DNA from: Phycisphaerales bacterium
GTDB lineage: Bacteria > Planctomycetota > Phycisphaerae > Phycisphaerales > SM1A02
Assembly (NCBI GenBank): GCA_022447205.1
Contig: JAKVBQ010000002.1
Location: 71,573 to 135,572, forward strand
DNA: 64,000 nucleotides
Direction: 5' to 3'
Under the pieces are notes generated by a model. That model was given only the letters and a program-made list of their open reading frames with translations. It ran no database searches and was not told where the DNA came from. The position numbers were made by a program, and so were the translations under genes. Below are positions 36,266 through 46,208 of this stretch, piece after piece. The stretch's first letter is position 1, and each line of letters opens with the position of its first letter.

Positions 36266-37231
36266 TCAGGTCGCATGGACCTGCAATGCCGCGACTCGAG
36301 AGGCGGCGCGTTCGGCGTGACGTGGATCAAGCGAACGCGCGAGCGTCTCGAGGACCTGCCGCTGCCGGTCCTCGCGGTGGCAGCAGAGGAGGAGATCGAC
36401 ACCGGCTTCGATCGCCTTGACGGCGGCCTCCCCGATGTCCATGCGGCCGGCGACCGCCTCCATCTCGAGATCATCCGAGATGATCGCGCCATCGAAACCG
36501 AGCTCCTCGCGAAGAATCCCCTGCAGGACGTTCGGACTGAGAGTCGCAGGGACATCCGGGTCCACCGCCTCGAAGAGGACGTGCGCACTCATGATCGCGG
36601 CGACACCGGCCTCGATCGCCGCTCGGAAGGGAGGCAGCTCGACGGAACGGAGTCGATCCAGGTCGTGCGGCAGGCGGGGCAGTTCATGGTGGCTGTCCTC
36701 GCTGGTGTCACCATGTCCCGGGAAGTGCTTCGCACAGGCGGCGACTCCGTGTCGCTGCATCGCCTCGATCCAGACCGCGCCGAACCGGGCGACAAGATCG
36801 GGATCAGGCGAGAAGGAACGGTCACCGATCACCGGATTCCCGGGGTTCGTGTCGACGTCCACGACCGGTGCGAAGTCGAGCCCGAAGCCGACCGAGCGCA
36901 GTTCACGTGCGGTGGTGATCGCCGCATCACGGACCGCCTCCTCACCGGTGGAGGCGAGCTCACGCATGGACGGAACAGGTGTGAAGCCATCGACGAGCCT
37001 CCGACTGTCACCGCCCTCCTGATCGATGGCAAGGAGGATCGGCCGACCCGCGATCTCTCGAATCCGGTTGCAGATCGTCCAGGTCGCTTCGGGTGTTCCG
37101 ACGTTCCTGGAGAAGAGAATCACGGTGGAGACACCGGCGTGCAGCGCCTCCTCGAGAAAGGGAGTCGGTTCGGTGCCGTCGAATCCGATGCAGACCAGGG
37201 AGGCGATTTCGCGAGGTATCGAAAGCATCAT
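36266..37231 (-). CDS. nagZ: beta-N-acetylhexosaminidase NagZ (GH3)
   Basis: 321 residues. NagZ removes N-acetylglucosamine from muropeptides during peptidoglycan recycling. The GH3 catalytic loop KHFPGHGDTSEDSHHELP carries the His acid/base, and the nucleophile Asp lies in GAIISDDLEMEAV. LLAIDQEGGDSRRL and FAPVVDVDTNPGNPVIGDRSF are also typical. No signal peptide, so cytoplasmic, as for bacterial NagZ. It suggests a peptidoglycan recycling pathway. Confidence 0.93.
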   Translation of the reverse strand: MMLSIPREIASLVCIGFDGTEPTPFLEEALHAGVSTVILFSRNVGTPEATWTICNRIREIAGRPILLAIDQEGGDSRRLVDGFTPVPSMRELASTGEEAVRDAAITTARELRSVGFGLDFAPVVDVDTNPGNPVIGDRSFSPDPDLVARFGAVWIEAMQRHGVAACAKHFPGHGDTSEDSHHELPRLPHDLDRLRSVELPPFRAAIEAGVAAIMSAHVLFEAVDPDVPATLSPNVLQGILREELGFDGAIISDDLEMEAVAGRMDIGEAAVKAIEAGVDLLLCCHREDRQRQVLETLARSLDPRHAERAASRVAALQVHAT

Positions 37232-37329
37232 GTTCCGGACAGGTCGTGGATATCAGGCGGGAGCACCGGTTTTTTGCATTCAGCGGCAACATCCCACCCG
37301 GCGTACCGGGAAACTTCCGGCGATGAGGA

Positions 37330-37335
37330 TACCAT
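37330..37335 (+). promoter_or_regulatory. candidate -10 element (TACCAT) for tRNA-Pro
   Basis: TACCAT lies 10 nt before the mature tRNA-Pro 5' end, which gives independent support that this hexamer works as a promoter element in this genome. Confidence 0.45.
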
Positions 37336-37345
37336 CGCGCTTCTG

Positions 37346-37419
37346 CAGGGCGTAGCTCAGCTTGGTAGAGCGGCGGCTTTGGGAGTCGCAGGTCGCAGGT
37401 TCGAATCCTGTCGCCCTGA
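37346..37419 (+). tRNA. tRNA-Pro (anticodon TGG)
   Basis: A complete 74-nt cloverleaf: acceptor CAGGGCG / CGCCCTG with C1-G72 and discriminator A, D-arm GCTC...GAGC, anticodon stem GCGGC / GTCGC with loop TTTGGGA, and T-arm GCAGG-TTCGAAT-CCTGT. The C1-G72 pair and A73 are typical of bacterial tRNA-Pro. The 3' CCA is not encoded. Confidence 0.95.
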
Positions 37420-37506
37420 TTCACGGCCCGGTTCGATCACGAGCCGGGCCGACTGCCTCCAGGAAGCATGCTTCGACCGCAACGACTCACCAAGGAGATC
37501 CTGCAC

Positions 37507-39267
37507 ATGGACAACGGCAAGAAGAGGTCGAACCGACGTGACTTCATCGCCCGGGCGGCGACGCTGGCCGCAACGGCGGCGGCGACGTCGGGATGTGTGA
37601 GATCAGACGATGAGGAGGACAAGCCCGAATCGATCACCGACCTGACGAAGGGCGCTCCGCCCAGTGACGTCGATATCGACCTCCGCACGCTGGAGGAGGC
37701 CGAGAAGCTCGCGGGCATCTCGTTCTCGAAGAGCGAGCGAGAGCAGATCCTTCGAACCATCGATGAACAGCGCTCGATGATCGCGGCCCGAGTCGCACAG
37801 GGGGAGCTTCCGAACGAACTGCCACCGGCCCAGATCTTCCGCGCAAGGATCCCGGGCACCGAGCTCGATCGCGTGACACCGGATGGTGATCCCTGGTCGA
37901 ACCTGCCCGACCCCGGCCCCTGCCCGACCGATGACGTCGACCTGGCCTTCGCCCCGGTGTGGCGACTCGGTCAGTGGCTCAGGGACGGCAAGGTCAGCAG
38001 CATGAGACTCACCAGGCTTTCACTGGACCGCCTGAAGACGTTTGATCCGAAGCTGCACTGCGTGGTCACCCTCACCGAGGAAGTGGCTCTGGAGCAGGCG
38101 GCAAGAGCGGATCGCGAGATCGCCGCCGGTGACTGGAAGGGTCCCCTCCATGGTGTTCCATGGGGCGCGAAGGACATCATCGAGACCGCCGGCATCAGGA
38201 CGACCTGGGGAGCCGCCCCGCTCAAGGACCGGGTTTCGGAGGACGATGCCTTCGTGACCCGTCGCCTGGAGGAGGCGGGTGCGGTCCTGGTCGCGAAGCT
38301 CGCGGTCGGAGCGCTGGCCTACGGCGACATCTGGTTCGGCGGCATGTGCAGGAACCCGTTCGACATCGAACAGGGATCAAGCGGTTCGAGCGCGGGAAGC
38401 GCGTCCGCGACGGCGGCCGGCCTGGTCCCGTTCACGATCGGGACCGAAACCTACGGTTCGATCGTCTCACCGTCCCTTCGCTGTGGAACGACCGGCCTCA
38501 GGCCGACCTTCGGTCGCGTCGCGCGCAACGGGGTGATGGCACTCTGCTGGAGCCTCGACAAGATCGGTCCGATCTGTCGCACGGTGCTCGACACCGCGAT
38601 CGTCCTGAAGGCGATCAACGGATCCGATCCCCTCGACCCATCGAGCGTCGACGAGCCGTTCAACTTCGACCCGGCCGAACCGGCGAAGGGACTTCGACTC
38701 GCCCACGATCCCGCATGGTTCGAGGGAGAGGCCGCGACGGATGCCGATCGAGCCGCACTGAAGGCCGCGCAGAGGGCGGGTGTCGAACTCGTCGAGGTTC
38801 GACTTCCGGAGATGAACACGGCGCCGTTGCTCGTCACCCTCCTCTCGGAAGCGGCGGCGGCGTTCGAGACGTTCACCCGTGAGGACATCGACGACGAACT
38901 CACCTGGCAGGAAGACCCGGCCTGGCCGAACACCTTCCGGCAGACCTGGTTCGTTCCAGCGGTCGAACTGGTCCAGGCGGGTCGGGTTCGGAGACAGGTG
39001 ATGGACGTCATGCACCGTTTCATGCACGAGGGTGATCCGGGCTTCGATGCGATCATCTGCCCGGCGTTCGCTGCCAACCTGAACCTCATCACCAACAACA
39101 CCGGCCATCCCACCCTGATCCTGCGAAGCGGCATGAGCGACAAGGGCACTCCGATCGGCACCTCACTGATCGGCCGACTGTTCGACGAAGGGACGCTCTG
39201 TCGGATCGGACATGCCATGGAAACGGAACTGAACGTCGCAGGAACGAGACCGGAGCTCTTCTCGTGA
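37507..39267 (+). CDS. amidase-signature family protein with Tat/lipoprotein signal
   Basis: 586 residues. The N-terminus SNRRDFIARAATLAATAAATSGC has a twin-arginine motif (R10-R11) and a lipobox (TSGC, Cys30), so it is likely exported folded and lipid-anchored. The amidase Ser-cisSer-Lys triad is visible: Lys in GVPWGAKDIIE, and the Ser pair in GSSGSSAGSASATAAG. Family members hydrolyse amide bonds or serve as GatA; the export signal argues against GatA. AAGGAG lies before ATG 37507. The stop overlaps the peptidase that follows (GTGA). Confidence 0.85.
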   Translation: MDNGKKRSNRRDFIARAATLAATAAATSGCVRSDDEEDKPESITDLTKGAPPSDVDIDLRTLEEAEKLAGISFSKSEREQILRTIDEQRSMIAARVAQGELPNELPPAQIFRARIPGTELDRVTPDGDPWSNLPDPGPCPTDDVDLAFAPVWRLGQWLRDGKVSSMRLTRLSLDRLKTFDPKLHCVVTLTEEVALEQAARADREIAAGDWKGPLHGVPWGAKDIIETAGIRTTWGAAPLKDRVSEDDAFVTRRLEEAGAVLVAKLAVGALAYGDIWFGGMCRNPFDIEQGSSGSSAGSASATAAGLVPFTIGTETYGSIVSPSLRCGTTGLRPTFGRVARNGVMALCWSLDKIGPICRTVLDTAIVLKAINGSDPLDPSSVDEPFNFDPAEPAKGLRLAHDPAWFEGEAATDADRAALKAAQRAGVELVEVRLPEMNTAPLLVTLLSEAAAAFETFTREDIDDELTWQEDPAWPNTFRQTWFVPAVELVQAGRVRRQVMDVMHRFMHEGDPGFDAIICPAFAANLNLITNNTGHPTLILRSGMSDKGTPIGTSLIGRLFDEGTLCRIGHAMETELNVAGTRPELFS

Positions 39268-40274
39268 TCCTCAACGCACTGCTTGCCGCCGGCTGCCTGT
39301 ACGCCCAGGAGGCGCGGAGCGGCGATGGAGACATGCCCGAATCGATCCGGTCGATCACACCGAAGATGATTCAGGACGATGTCGATCACCTCGCGGACGA
39401 CGCCTACTACGGTCGCTACTGGCTGAGCCCGTTCGCACGAGAGGCGGCGGAGTGGGTGAGGGACCAGATGAAGGCCGCCGGATGTGAACCGGGGATGCCG
39501 GAGGACTCGTGGTTCCAGGAGATGAAGACGAAGGACGCATCGCCGAACGTCATCGGCGTGCTCAGGGGAAGCGATCCGGAAGCGGGTTGGGTCATGCTCG
39601 GCGCGCACTACGACCACCTCCCACCCCGGAGGGAGCGAAGGGGCAGGGACACGATCTACAACGGCGCCGACGACAACGCGTCCGGCGTCGCCGGCATCCT
39701 GGCCGTCGCACGTGCGCTCGCTCCGATCAGGGACCGACTCGAGGCGAGCGTGATGTTCGTCGCCTTCACCGGCGAGGAAGCGGGACTCAAGGGTTCACGT
39801 CACCTCGCCGAAAACCCTCCGGTCCCCCTGGAGTCCGTGAAGGGTCTCTTCAACATGGACATGATCAGCCGCGGCGAGGAGGACCTGATCTTCATCGACG
39901 GAGCCAGCCGGTCCCCGGACCTGATCAAGGCCCTGCGAAAGGCCAACAAACAGGTGGGCCTGCGGCTGAAGGTCGACAAGCACCCCGACTGGCTTGAACG
40001 CAGCGACCAGTGGCCCTTCCTGCGACGGAACGTCCAGGCGGTGCTCTTCTCCGTGGAGGATCACGAGGACTACCACGAGGTCACCGACCATGCGGATCGG
40101 ATCATGGCCCCCCTGGCCGCGAACGTCGCCAGATTGGTGGCCCTCGCCACCCTCGATCTGGCGGGCAATAAACCATCGGACGAGAAAGAGGCTGCCAACG
40201 GGGCCGCTGAACCGATACCATCCACGGATCAGAAACGGACCCCGGAAGGGGAACGGAAGAAGGATCCGGAATGA
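39264..40274 (+). CDS. M28-family metallopeptidase (exported)
   Basis: 336 residues. A short signal/lipobox-like N-terminus (MILNALLAAGCLYAQ) is followed by an M28 domain: H and D in GAHYDHLPP, DDNASGVAG, FTGEEAGLKGSRH, an Asp in FNMDMI and the last His in EDYHEVTDH. These are the five dinuclear zinc ligands and the Glu catalytic residue. The C-terminal tail is polar. It begins at GTG 39264, overlapping the amidase stop, and its end overlaps nuoA (ATGA). A possible role is degradation of peptides in the periplasm together with the amidase. Confidence 0.85.
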   Translation: MILNALLAAGCLYAQEARSGDGDMPESIRSITPKMIQDDVDHLADDAYYGRYWLSPFAREAAEWVRDQMKAAGCEPGMPEDSWFQEMKTKDASPNVIGVLRGSDPEAGWVMLGAHYDHLPPRRERRGRDTIYNGADDNASGVAGILAVARALAPIRDRLEASVMFVAFTGEEAGLKGSRHLAENPPVPLESVKGLFNMDMISRGEEDLIFIDGASRSPDLIKALRKANKQVGLRLKVDKHPDWLERSDQWPFLRRNVQAVLFSVEDHEDYHEVTDHADRIMAPLAANVARLVALATLDLAGNKPSDEKEAANGAAEPIPSTDQKRTPEGERKKDPE

Positions 40275-40675
40275 CGAGCATCTTCACCCTCGCCGAACTC
40301 GACCTCACCAACTACCTCCCGGTGGCGGTGATCATCGTCATGGCGTTGCTCTTCGTGGCCGCGAACCTGATCATGAGTCACATGATCGGTCCGCAGGCGG
40401 ACGGCTCCACCAAGGCCATCGCGTACGAGTCGGGCATGAACCCGATCGGGTCGACCCGCAAGCGCTTCAACGTGCGCTTCTACATCATGGCGATGACCTT
40501 CCTGGTGTTCGACGTGGAGATCATCTTCCTCTACCCGTGGGCGGTCACCTACACCCAGCTCGAACCGGGAAGCAGCGAATCACTGCTGTTCCTCGGCAGG
40601 ATCCTGTTCTTCATCACCACCAGCATCATCGCCTACATCTACGCCTGGAAGAAGGGCGTGTTCCGCTGGGACTGA
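40271..40675 (+). CDS. nuoA: NADH-quinone oxidoreductase subunit A
   Basis: 134 residues with three membrane helices (about 16-36, 73-93 and 103-123). The conserved AYESGMNPIGSTRKRFNVRFYIMAMTFLVFDVEIIFLYPWA contains the loop and helix 2 typical of NuoA/ND3. It is a membrane-arm subunit of complex I. The stop is followed by a divergent-looking spacer, and no nuoB follows, so the rest of the complex is elsewhere. Its start overlaps the peptidase stop. Confidence 0.93.
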   Translation: MTSIFTLAELDLTNYLPVAVIIVMALLFVAANLIMSHMIGPQADGSTKAIAYESGMNPIGSTRKRFNVRFYIMAMTFLVFDVEIIFLYPWAVTYTQLEPGSSESLLFLGRILFFITTSIIAYIYAWKKGVFRWD

Positions 40676-40720
40676 TCGGAACGTCGACCGCAGAACGACA
40701 TGTGAAGAAGGGCAATCGCT

Positions 40721-41263
40721 TCAGGCGACCCGTATGTTGCGTCTGAACTGAGGGTCCTCGAGCAGGGTCCCTTCCTCGATCTCCGCCAGCCAGCGCGCCA
40801 CGCGCGCATTGGAGATCCCCCGTCGTTCAACGAACCGGCTCAGGGAGACGCCCCAGGCACGCCGGGCCGCCCCGCAGGTCATCGCGGCGGCGGAGCCCAT
40901 GCTGGTGACCACCGCGGAATCGATTGCGGAATGGGATCCGAGCATCAGACGTCGGTAGACCTCGTCTCGAAGGCCGAGGACCCGTTCGAGTTCGATCTCA
41001 TCGCTGGCGCAGTAGCGGGTCGCCTCCCGTTCACGAACCATGAGTCCGGCCAGGCGACCCGACTCACGACAGCTCGTCATGCCGACGACGAGGGCCTCGA
41101 AACCATGAACGACACCGCACCGACGCATGATGCGCATGTCGACCCTTCGATGTTCATGAACAGGCCAGAGAATGGCATCTCGGCGTCCGGACATCCCGGA
41201 ACGCTCGACGCCTTCAATGCGAGACCACAACGCAAACCGCTTCGGAGCACGGATCGACCCCAT
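40721..41263 (-). CDS. hypothetical protein, uncertain start
   Basis: Up to 180 residues; internal ATG codons at 41194 (MSGRRDAIL) and 41134 (MRIMRRCGVVHG) are possible starts. The sequence is Arg-rich with several likely helices (GLMVREREATRYCASDEIELERVLGLRDEVYRRLMLGSHSA, WGVSLSRFVERRGISNARVARWLAEIEE). The last part could resemble a small DNA-binding helix-turn-helix, but no clear family is seen. Other frames here are also open, so the assignment is tentative. Confidence 0.35.
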   Translation of the reverse strand: MGSIRAPKRFALWSRIEGVERSGMSGRRDAILWPVHEHRRVDMRIMRRCGVVHGFEALVVGMTSCRESGRLAGLMVREREATRYCASDEIELERVLGLRDEVYRRLMLGSHSAIDSAVVTSMGSAAAMTCGAARRAWGVSLSRFVERRGISNARVARWLAEIEEGTLLEDPQFRRNIRVA

Positions 41264-41751
41264 GGGAATTCCCCGTTCTGCATGGCTTCTGCTGGTCCGG
41301 ATCCGGGCGATGCACGAGCATCACCACGACCCTCATGACGCGATGAATTCGATCATGGGTTCACTACGCGTGCGGGTCCGGCCGGTTCGTCCAATTCATG
41401 CAAGCAGGCGTCGGTCGATCTCGACCACGTCCGTCATCCTCGGTCGGAGACAGGACTTCCCCGCGGCGGTTCGTGGCAGGAATGGTCCGGACCGCAGGGG
41501 TCCGAGGGATGGTTCCGGCGTCCGGCGGGCCCGATCATGGGAGCTGGCCGGTTGGGAGGGTGGGGGCTCGGCCGTGGCCGCCGGAGCACCCCGCTCCCCC
41601 GCCCGGTTTCAGGCAAGGAATGCCACCTTCGGAGGTGAGTTCAAGCGGGGCGATGAACTATACTTTTACGATTGATCCGGAACGGCACGCACCATCTGCA
41701 AGGGACGCCAGGAACATCGTGACTACCACAGAATCCACGAGCAGGGTCGAC
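41264..41751. other. GC-rich structured spacer upstream of gcvP
   Basis: About 490 nt with no supported gene. It holds several inverted repeats: CATCCTCGG (about 41434-41442) with CCGAGGGATG (about 41502-41511), GGTCCGGACC (about 41484-41493), and a long arm GGGGGCTCGG...GGAGCACCCC (about 41560-41592). A TATACT lies at about 41660 and may be the gcvP -10. The long upstream open frame is low-complexity and not taken as coding. I looked for a glycine riboswitch and found no convincing core. Confidence 0.4.
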
Positions 41752-44676
41752 ATGACGACGAAGCCGAACAACTCCACCAACCTCTTCGCGCACAACGACC
41801 GGTTCGTGCAGAGGCACATCGGTCCGGACACGCTCGAAGTGACCGAGATGCTCGGTGTCCTGGGGTGCACCGATCTCGACACCCTGGTCTCGGAAGCGAT
41901 CCCCCCGTCGATCAGAACCGAACGTCCCCTGGAGCTGACGGTACCGGCCGGCCCCGATGGTCTGGGCGAGTCCGAAGCGCTCGAGGTGATCAGGCAGCTC
42001 GCCGATCGCAACGAGGCATGGCGAAGCTACATCGGCATGGGTTACCACGGAACGCTGACGCCTTCGGTCATCCTGCGCACCGTCTTCGAGAACCCCTGCT
42101 GGTACACCCAGTACACGCCGTACCAGGCGGAACTCTCACAGGGAAGACTCGAGGCACTGCTCAACTTCCAGACCATGGTCGCCGACCTGACCGGCCTTCC
42201 GATCGCAGGCGCATCGCTGCTCGACGAGGCCACCGCGGCGGCCGAGGCGATGATGATGTGCGTCGCGCACCATCGTCATGCCAGGACATCATTCTTCGTT
42301 GATGCGAACTGCCATCCACAGACCATCGGCGTGATTCAAACCCGTGCCGGCGGTCTCGGCATCGACGTCGTTGTCGACACCGTAGATGCATTCGACCCGG
42401 AAGCACGCGCATGGGCGGGCGTCCTCGTCCAGTACCCGGACACCCATGGTCACGTCACGGACCATTCCGATCTCGCCGCACGCGCCTCCGCGGCCGGTGC
42501 GCTGGTGGTCGCTGCCGCGGATCCGCTCGCTCTCTGCCTGCTGGTCTCGCCGGGTGAATGGGGTGCGGACATCGCGGTCGGTTCGACCCAGCGATTCGGC
42601 GTTCCGATGGGGTTCGGCGGACCGCATGCCGGCTACCTGGCCTGCAAGGAACCGCTGGTCCGGAAGATGCCGGGTCGCCTGATCGGCGTCTCGAAGGACA
42701 GCCAGGGCAACATGGCCCTGCGGATGGCGATCCAGACCCGCGAACAGCACATCAGGCGCGACAAGGCCACGAGCAACATCTGCACCGCGCAGGTCCTCCT
42801 CGCGATCGGTGCCTCGATGTACGGCGTCTACCACGGTCCGGAAGGCCTGCGGGCGATCGCCTCGCGGATCAACCGCATGACCGCGACCCTCGCCGAGGGC
42901 CTGCGTCAATGCGGACACGAACTCGAGGACAAGCCGTTCTTCGACACCGTGACGATCCGCCTGGCGGAGGGCTGCACCCGTGACGCGATCATCAAGGCCG
43001 GCGCGGAACGGAAGATCAACTTCCGGACCGATGATGCGTCCGGCAGGGTCAGCGTGACGCTCGACGAGACGGTGACCGAAGCGGACATCAGGGACCTGCT
43101 GGAGGTCTTCGCCACCGACACCGGAAACGGCGTCCCGGCGCTCGAGACACTCTCCGGTGAACCGATCGCCTTCGGAGAACTGGAACGGTCGAGCGGCTAC
43201 ATGACGCATCCGGTGTTCAACTCCAATCGATCCGAGACCGAACTGCTTCGGTACATCACCACCCTGCAGTCCCGGGATCTCTCGCTCGCGAACTCGATGA
43301 TCCCCCTCGGTTCCTGCACGATGAAGCTGAACGCGGCATCGGAGATGCTCCCGATCACCTGGCCGAACTTCAGCAACATGCACCCGTTCGCCCCGTCGGA
43401 TCAGGCGCAGGGCTACTTCGAGCTCTTCCGGCAGCTCGAGTCCTGGCTCGGGGAGATCACCGGCTTCGATGCGGTGAGCCTCCAGCCGAACGCCGGTTCG
43501 CAGGGTGAATATGCGGGTCTCATGGTGATCGCGGCCTACCACGCCGCACGTGGCGACACCGGTCGCACGAAGTGCATCATCCCCCTCTCCGCGCACGGGA
43601 CGAACCCGGCATCCGCGGTCATCGCGGGTATGGACGTGGTGCCCGTGAAGTGCACCGATCAGGGTGACATCGACATCGACGACCTGAAGGCCCGGATCGA
43701 GTCATGCGGCGACACCCTCGCGGCGATCATGATCACCTATCCATCGACCCACGGCGTCTTCGAGGATGACGTGAAGGAGATCTGCGACCTGGTGCACCAG
43801 GCCGGCGGCATGGTCTACATGGACGGCGCGAACATGAACGCCCAGGTCGGCCTGGCGCGACCCGCCGAGATCGGCGCGGACGTCTGCCACCTGAACCTTC
43901 ACAAGACCTTCTGCATCCCCCACGGCGGTGGCGGCCCCGGCATGGGACCGATCGGCGTGACCAGCGCCCTCGCCCCGCACCTGCCGACCCACCCGGTCCG
44001 CGCACCCAGGAGCGCCGGAGAACAGGCGATCGGTCCGATCGCCGCCGCGCCCTACGGTTCGCCGATGATCCTGCCGATCTCCTGGATGTACATCGCCTGC
44101 ATGGGCGGCAAGGGGCTTCGCCACGCGAGTGAGATCGCGATCCTCAGCGCCAACTACATGGCGAAGCGACTCGAGGGGCACTACGACATCCTCTACCGCA
44201 ACGACAACGGTCGCTGCGCGCACGAGTTCATCATCGACTGCCGCGCCTTCGACAAGTCGGCGGGGATCAAGATCGACGACCTCGCGAAGCGGCTCATGGA
44301 CTACGGCTTCCACGCACCGACGATGAGCTGGCCGGTCCCCGGGACGCTGATGGTCGAGCCGACGGAAAGCGAATCCAAGGCCGAGCTCGACCGCTTCTGC
44401 GACGCGCTCATCTCGATCCGCAAGGAGATCGCGGCGATCGAGGACGGCAGCGCCGACCGCGAGGACAACCTGCTGAAGAACGCCCCGCACACCATGGGCA
44501 TGATCGGCAGCGACGAGTGGACCCACCCCTACACCAGGGAGCAGGCCGCCTGGCCCGCACCATGGCTCCGCCACAACAAGTTCTGGACGCACGTCGCCCG
44601 GGTCGACAATCCGTTCGGTGACCGCAACCTCGCCTGCAGCTGCGAGGGCATGGACGCGTACACGAACGAGGACTGA
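41752..44676 (+). CDS. gcvP: glycine dehydrogenase (decarboxylating), GcvP P-protein
   Basis: 974 residues from ATG 41752 ([24 protein letters not shown]), the normal full-length single-chain P-protein. A GTG at 41719 is an alternative start. It decarboxylates glycine with PLP and hands the aminomethyl group to lipoyl-GcvH. The PLP lysine is in [19 protein letters not shown], and the N- and C-terminal halves each show P-protein features ([15 protein letters not shown] early, [14 protein letters not shown] later). A TATACT at 41660 probably drives it. gcvH and gcvT are not in the window. Confidence 0.95.
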   Translation: MTTKPNNSTNLFAHNDRFVQRHIGPDTLEVTEMLGVLGCTDLDTLVSEAIPPSIRTERPLELTVPAGPDGLGESEALEVIRQLADRNEAWRSYIGMGYHGTLTPSVILRTVFENPCWYTQYTPYQAELSQGRLEALLNFQTMVADLTGLPIAGASLLDEATAAAEAMMMCVAHHRHARTSFFVDANCHPQTIGVIQTRAGGLGIDVVVDTVDAFDPEARAWAGVLVQYPDTHGHVTDHSDLAARASAAGALVVAAADPLALCLLVSPGEWGADIAVGSTQRFGVPMGFGGPHAGYLACKEPLVRKMPGRLIGVSKDSQGNMALRMAIQTREQHIRRDKATSNICTAQVLLAIGASMYGVYHGPEGLRAIASRINRMTATLAEGLRQCGHELEDKPFFDTVTIRLAEGCTRDAIIKAGAERKINFRTDDASGRVSVTLDETVTEADIRDLLEVFATDTGNGVPALETLSGEPIAFGELERSSGYMTHPVFNSNRSETELLRYITTLQSRDLSLANSMIPLGSCTMKLNAASEMLPITWPNFSNMHPFAPSDQAQGYFELFRQLESWLGEITGFDAVSLQPNAGSQGEYAGLMVIAAYHAARGDTGRTKCIIPLSAHGTNPASAVIAGMDVVPVKCTDQGDIDIDDLKARIESCGDTLAAIMITYPSTHGVFEDDVKEICDLVHQAGGMVYMDGANMNAQVGLARPAEIGADVCHLNLHKTFCIPHGGGGPGMGPIGVTSALAPHLPTHPVRAPRSAGEQAIGPIAAAPYGSPMILPISWMYIACMGGKGLRHASEIAILSANYMAKRLEGHYDILYRNDNGRCAHEFIIDCRAFDKSAGIKIDDLAKRLMDYGFHAPTMSWPVPGTLMVEPTESESKAELDRFCDALISIRKEIAAIEDGSADREDNLLKNAPHTMGMIGSDEWTHPYTREQAAWPAPWLRHNKFWTHVARVDNPFGDRNLACSCEGMDAYTNED

Positions 44677-44688
44677 CTCGGCCCGAGT
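44676..44688. terminator. small hairpin at convergent gene ends
   Basis: ACTCGG and CCGAGT flank one C, directly at the gcvP stop and 3 nt before the mgtE stop codon. It resembles the hairpins at 3311, 9749 and 13868. Confidence 0.35.
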
Positions 44689-44690
44689 GC

Positions 44691-46151
44691 TCAGGCCAGC
44701 CAGGAATGCAGCGCGGACGCCAGGCCGAGGAAGACGAAGAAGCTCATCGAGTCGGTGACCATGGTCAGGAAGATCGTGGAGGCGGTCGCGGGGTCGAACC
44801 CGAGACGACGCATGAGCAGCGGAAGCGATGAACCGGTGAAGGTCCCGATCGCGAGCGCCGCGGTCATCGCGAGCGCCGCCACCACGCCGAGGCGCCAGCT
44901 GGCGTCGCCGAACACGGAACCGACCACGCAGATCACGAGGCCCACGACCAGTCCGCCGAGCATTCCGTTGATCAGGCCGACCATCGCCTCGCGAAGGATG
45001 AGGGGCATCGCACGATTCGGACGGATCTGTTCGAGCACGATGCCGCGCAAGGTGACGGCCAGCGACTGCTGTCCCGCATTGCCGGCCTGGTTCGCGATCA
45101 CCGGCATGAGGACCGCGAGCACCGCGATCTCCGTGATGAGACCCTCGAACTGCAGCACCACGATCGCGGCGATCGAACTCGTGAAGAGATTGACGAGAAG
45201 CCATGGGAACCGACCCTTGAGCTTCTCGCGGGCCGTCGAGTAGACCGCCTCCTCCTTGCCGGCACCAACCATGCGATTGGCGTCCTCGGTGGATTCCGCC
45301 CGGATGATCTCGATCACGTCATCGACCTCGACAACCCCGAGCAGTCGGTGTTCGGCATCCACCACCGGCAGGACGAGGAAGTCGTACTTCTCGAACTCCC
45401 TCGCAACCGCCTCCCGATCCAGTTCGGGGGGGATCGCCTCGACCTCGCGATTGCAGATGTGACTGATCAACTCGCCCGGATCCGCGATCAGGAGGCGACG
45501 AAGACTCAGGGTGCCGCGCAGGTGACCCTCCCAGTCGATCACGAACGTGAAGTGGGGGTCATCGTCGACCGCGCTCCGCCGGATCGCCTCGGTCGCCTCG
45601 TCGGCGGTCATGTCCTCGCGAACCGCGAGGAACTCGGTGGTCATCATGCCACCCGCGGATTCCTCGTGGTGGTCGAGCAGTCTCCGCAATCCATTCGCGG
45701 CGGACGGGTGCATCTCCGCGAGCACGGATTCGCGATCGGCGTGGTCGAGTTCCTGGAGGAGGTCGGTCGCATCATCGGGCGCCATCGATTCGAGCATCGC
45801 TGCGGCAAATCCGATGTCGTCCCCGATCAGGGCGACCAATGCGCTCGAGGCCAGCGGGAGCACCATCTCCGCAAGCGCCTCGCCCGCGGAATCGACCCCC
45901 ATCTTCCCGAGCACCTCGGCGGCATCGGAACCGGAGAGGGCCTCGAGGGTGTCCGCGGCATCGGCCGAATCCTGCGCCTCGACCGCGGATGCGAGCACGG
46001 GAACGTCGATGGTGTGCTCGAGCATCGCGGCGACTCGAAGATCCTCCTCGCTGGGCGTGGAGGGATGTCCGATCACCGGTCCAGGCGAGTTCGATCCCTC
46101 TCCGGATCGAGAGGAGGACATGCCTGGAGTGTCTTCATCGGGAATCGCCAT
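44691..46151 (-). CDS. mgtE: magnesium transporter MgtE
   Basis: 486 residues from ATG 46151. The N-domain repeats (about 40-165; DSAGEALAEMVLPLASSALVALIG, LLQELDHADRESVLAEMHP), a pair of CBS domains (about 170-290; MTTEFLAVREDMTADEA, AEHRLLGVVEVDDV) and five membrane helices at the C-terminus fit the family. GGFPWLLVNLF-like and GLITEIAVLAVLMPVIANQAGNAGQQ carry the pore residues. It gates Mg2+ entry according to cytosolic Mg2+. TACACT lies 7 nt before the ATG. Confidence 0.93.
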   Translation of the reverse strand: MAIPDEDTPGMSSSRSGEGSNSPGPVIGHPSTPSEEDLRVAAMLEHTIDVPVLASAVEAQDSADAADTLEALSGSDAAEVLGKMGVDSAGEALAEMVLPLASSALVALIGDDIGFAAAMLESMAPDDATDLLQELDHADRESVLAEMHPSAANGLRRLLDHHEESAGGMMTTEFLAVREDMTADEATEAIRRSAVDDDPHFTFVIDWEGHLRGTLSLRRLLIADPGELISHICNREVEAIPPELDREAVAREFEKYDFLVLPVVDAEHRLLGVVEVDDVIEIIRAESTEDANRMVGAGKEEAVYSTAREKLKGRFPWLLVNLFTSSIAAIVVLQFEGLITEIAVLAVLMPVIANQAGNAGQQSLAVTLRGIVLEQIRPNRAMPLILREAMVGLINGMLGGLVVGLVICVVGSVFGDASWRLGVVAALAMTAALAIGTFTGSSLPLLMRRLGFDPATASTIFLTMVTDSMSFFVFLGLASALHSWLA

Positions 46152-46158
46152 GAAGAGA

Positions 46159-46164
46159 AGTGTA
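46159..46164 (-). promoter_or_regulatory. candidate -10 element (TACACT) for mgtE
   Basis: On the minus strand TACACT lies 7 nt before ATG 46151, and the spacer TCTCTTC is not a ribosome-binding site. Confidence 0.4.
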
Positions 46165-46208
46165 CCGACCACGCACGAACATCGAGCTTCGGGGATGATG
46201 AATGTGAC

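Noticed and set aside
41470-41510. SRP RNA-like GGTCCGGACC segment
   Set aside because: It contains only a palindrome; the GGAAGG-x-AGCAG core of small SRP RNA is missing.
41540-41640. Glycine riboswitch upstream of gcvP
   Set aside because: One segment (TTTCAGGCAAGGA) resembles the 3' side of the aptamer, but the GGAGAG-like partner, the P1 pairing and the CGCCGAAGG loop are not convincingly present. Left as a structured spacer.
41398-41751. N-terminal extension of gcvP by about 118 residues
   Set aside because: The extension is Pro/Arg/Gly-rich with no family match; homology starts at [15 protein letters not shown] lies within it, which fits a promoter.
43702-45204. 500-aa open frame antisense to gcvP and mgtE
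   Set aside because: It lies opposite two well-supported genes and has a low-complexity Arg/Gly composition typical of GC-rich shadows.
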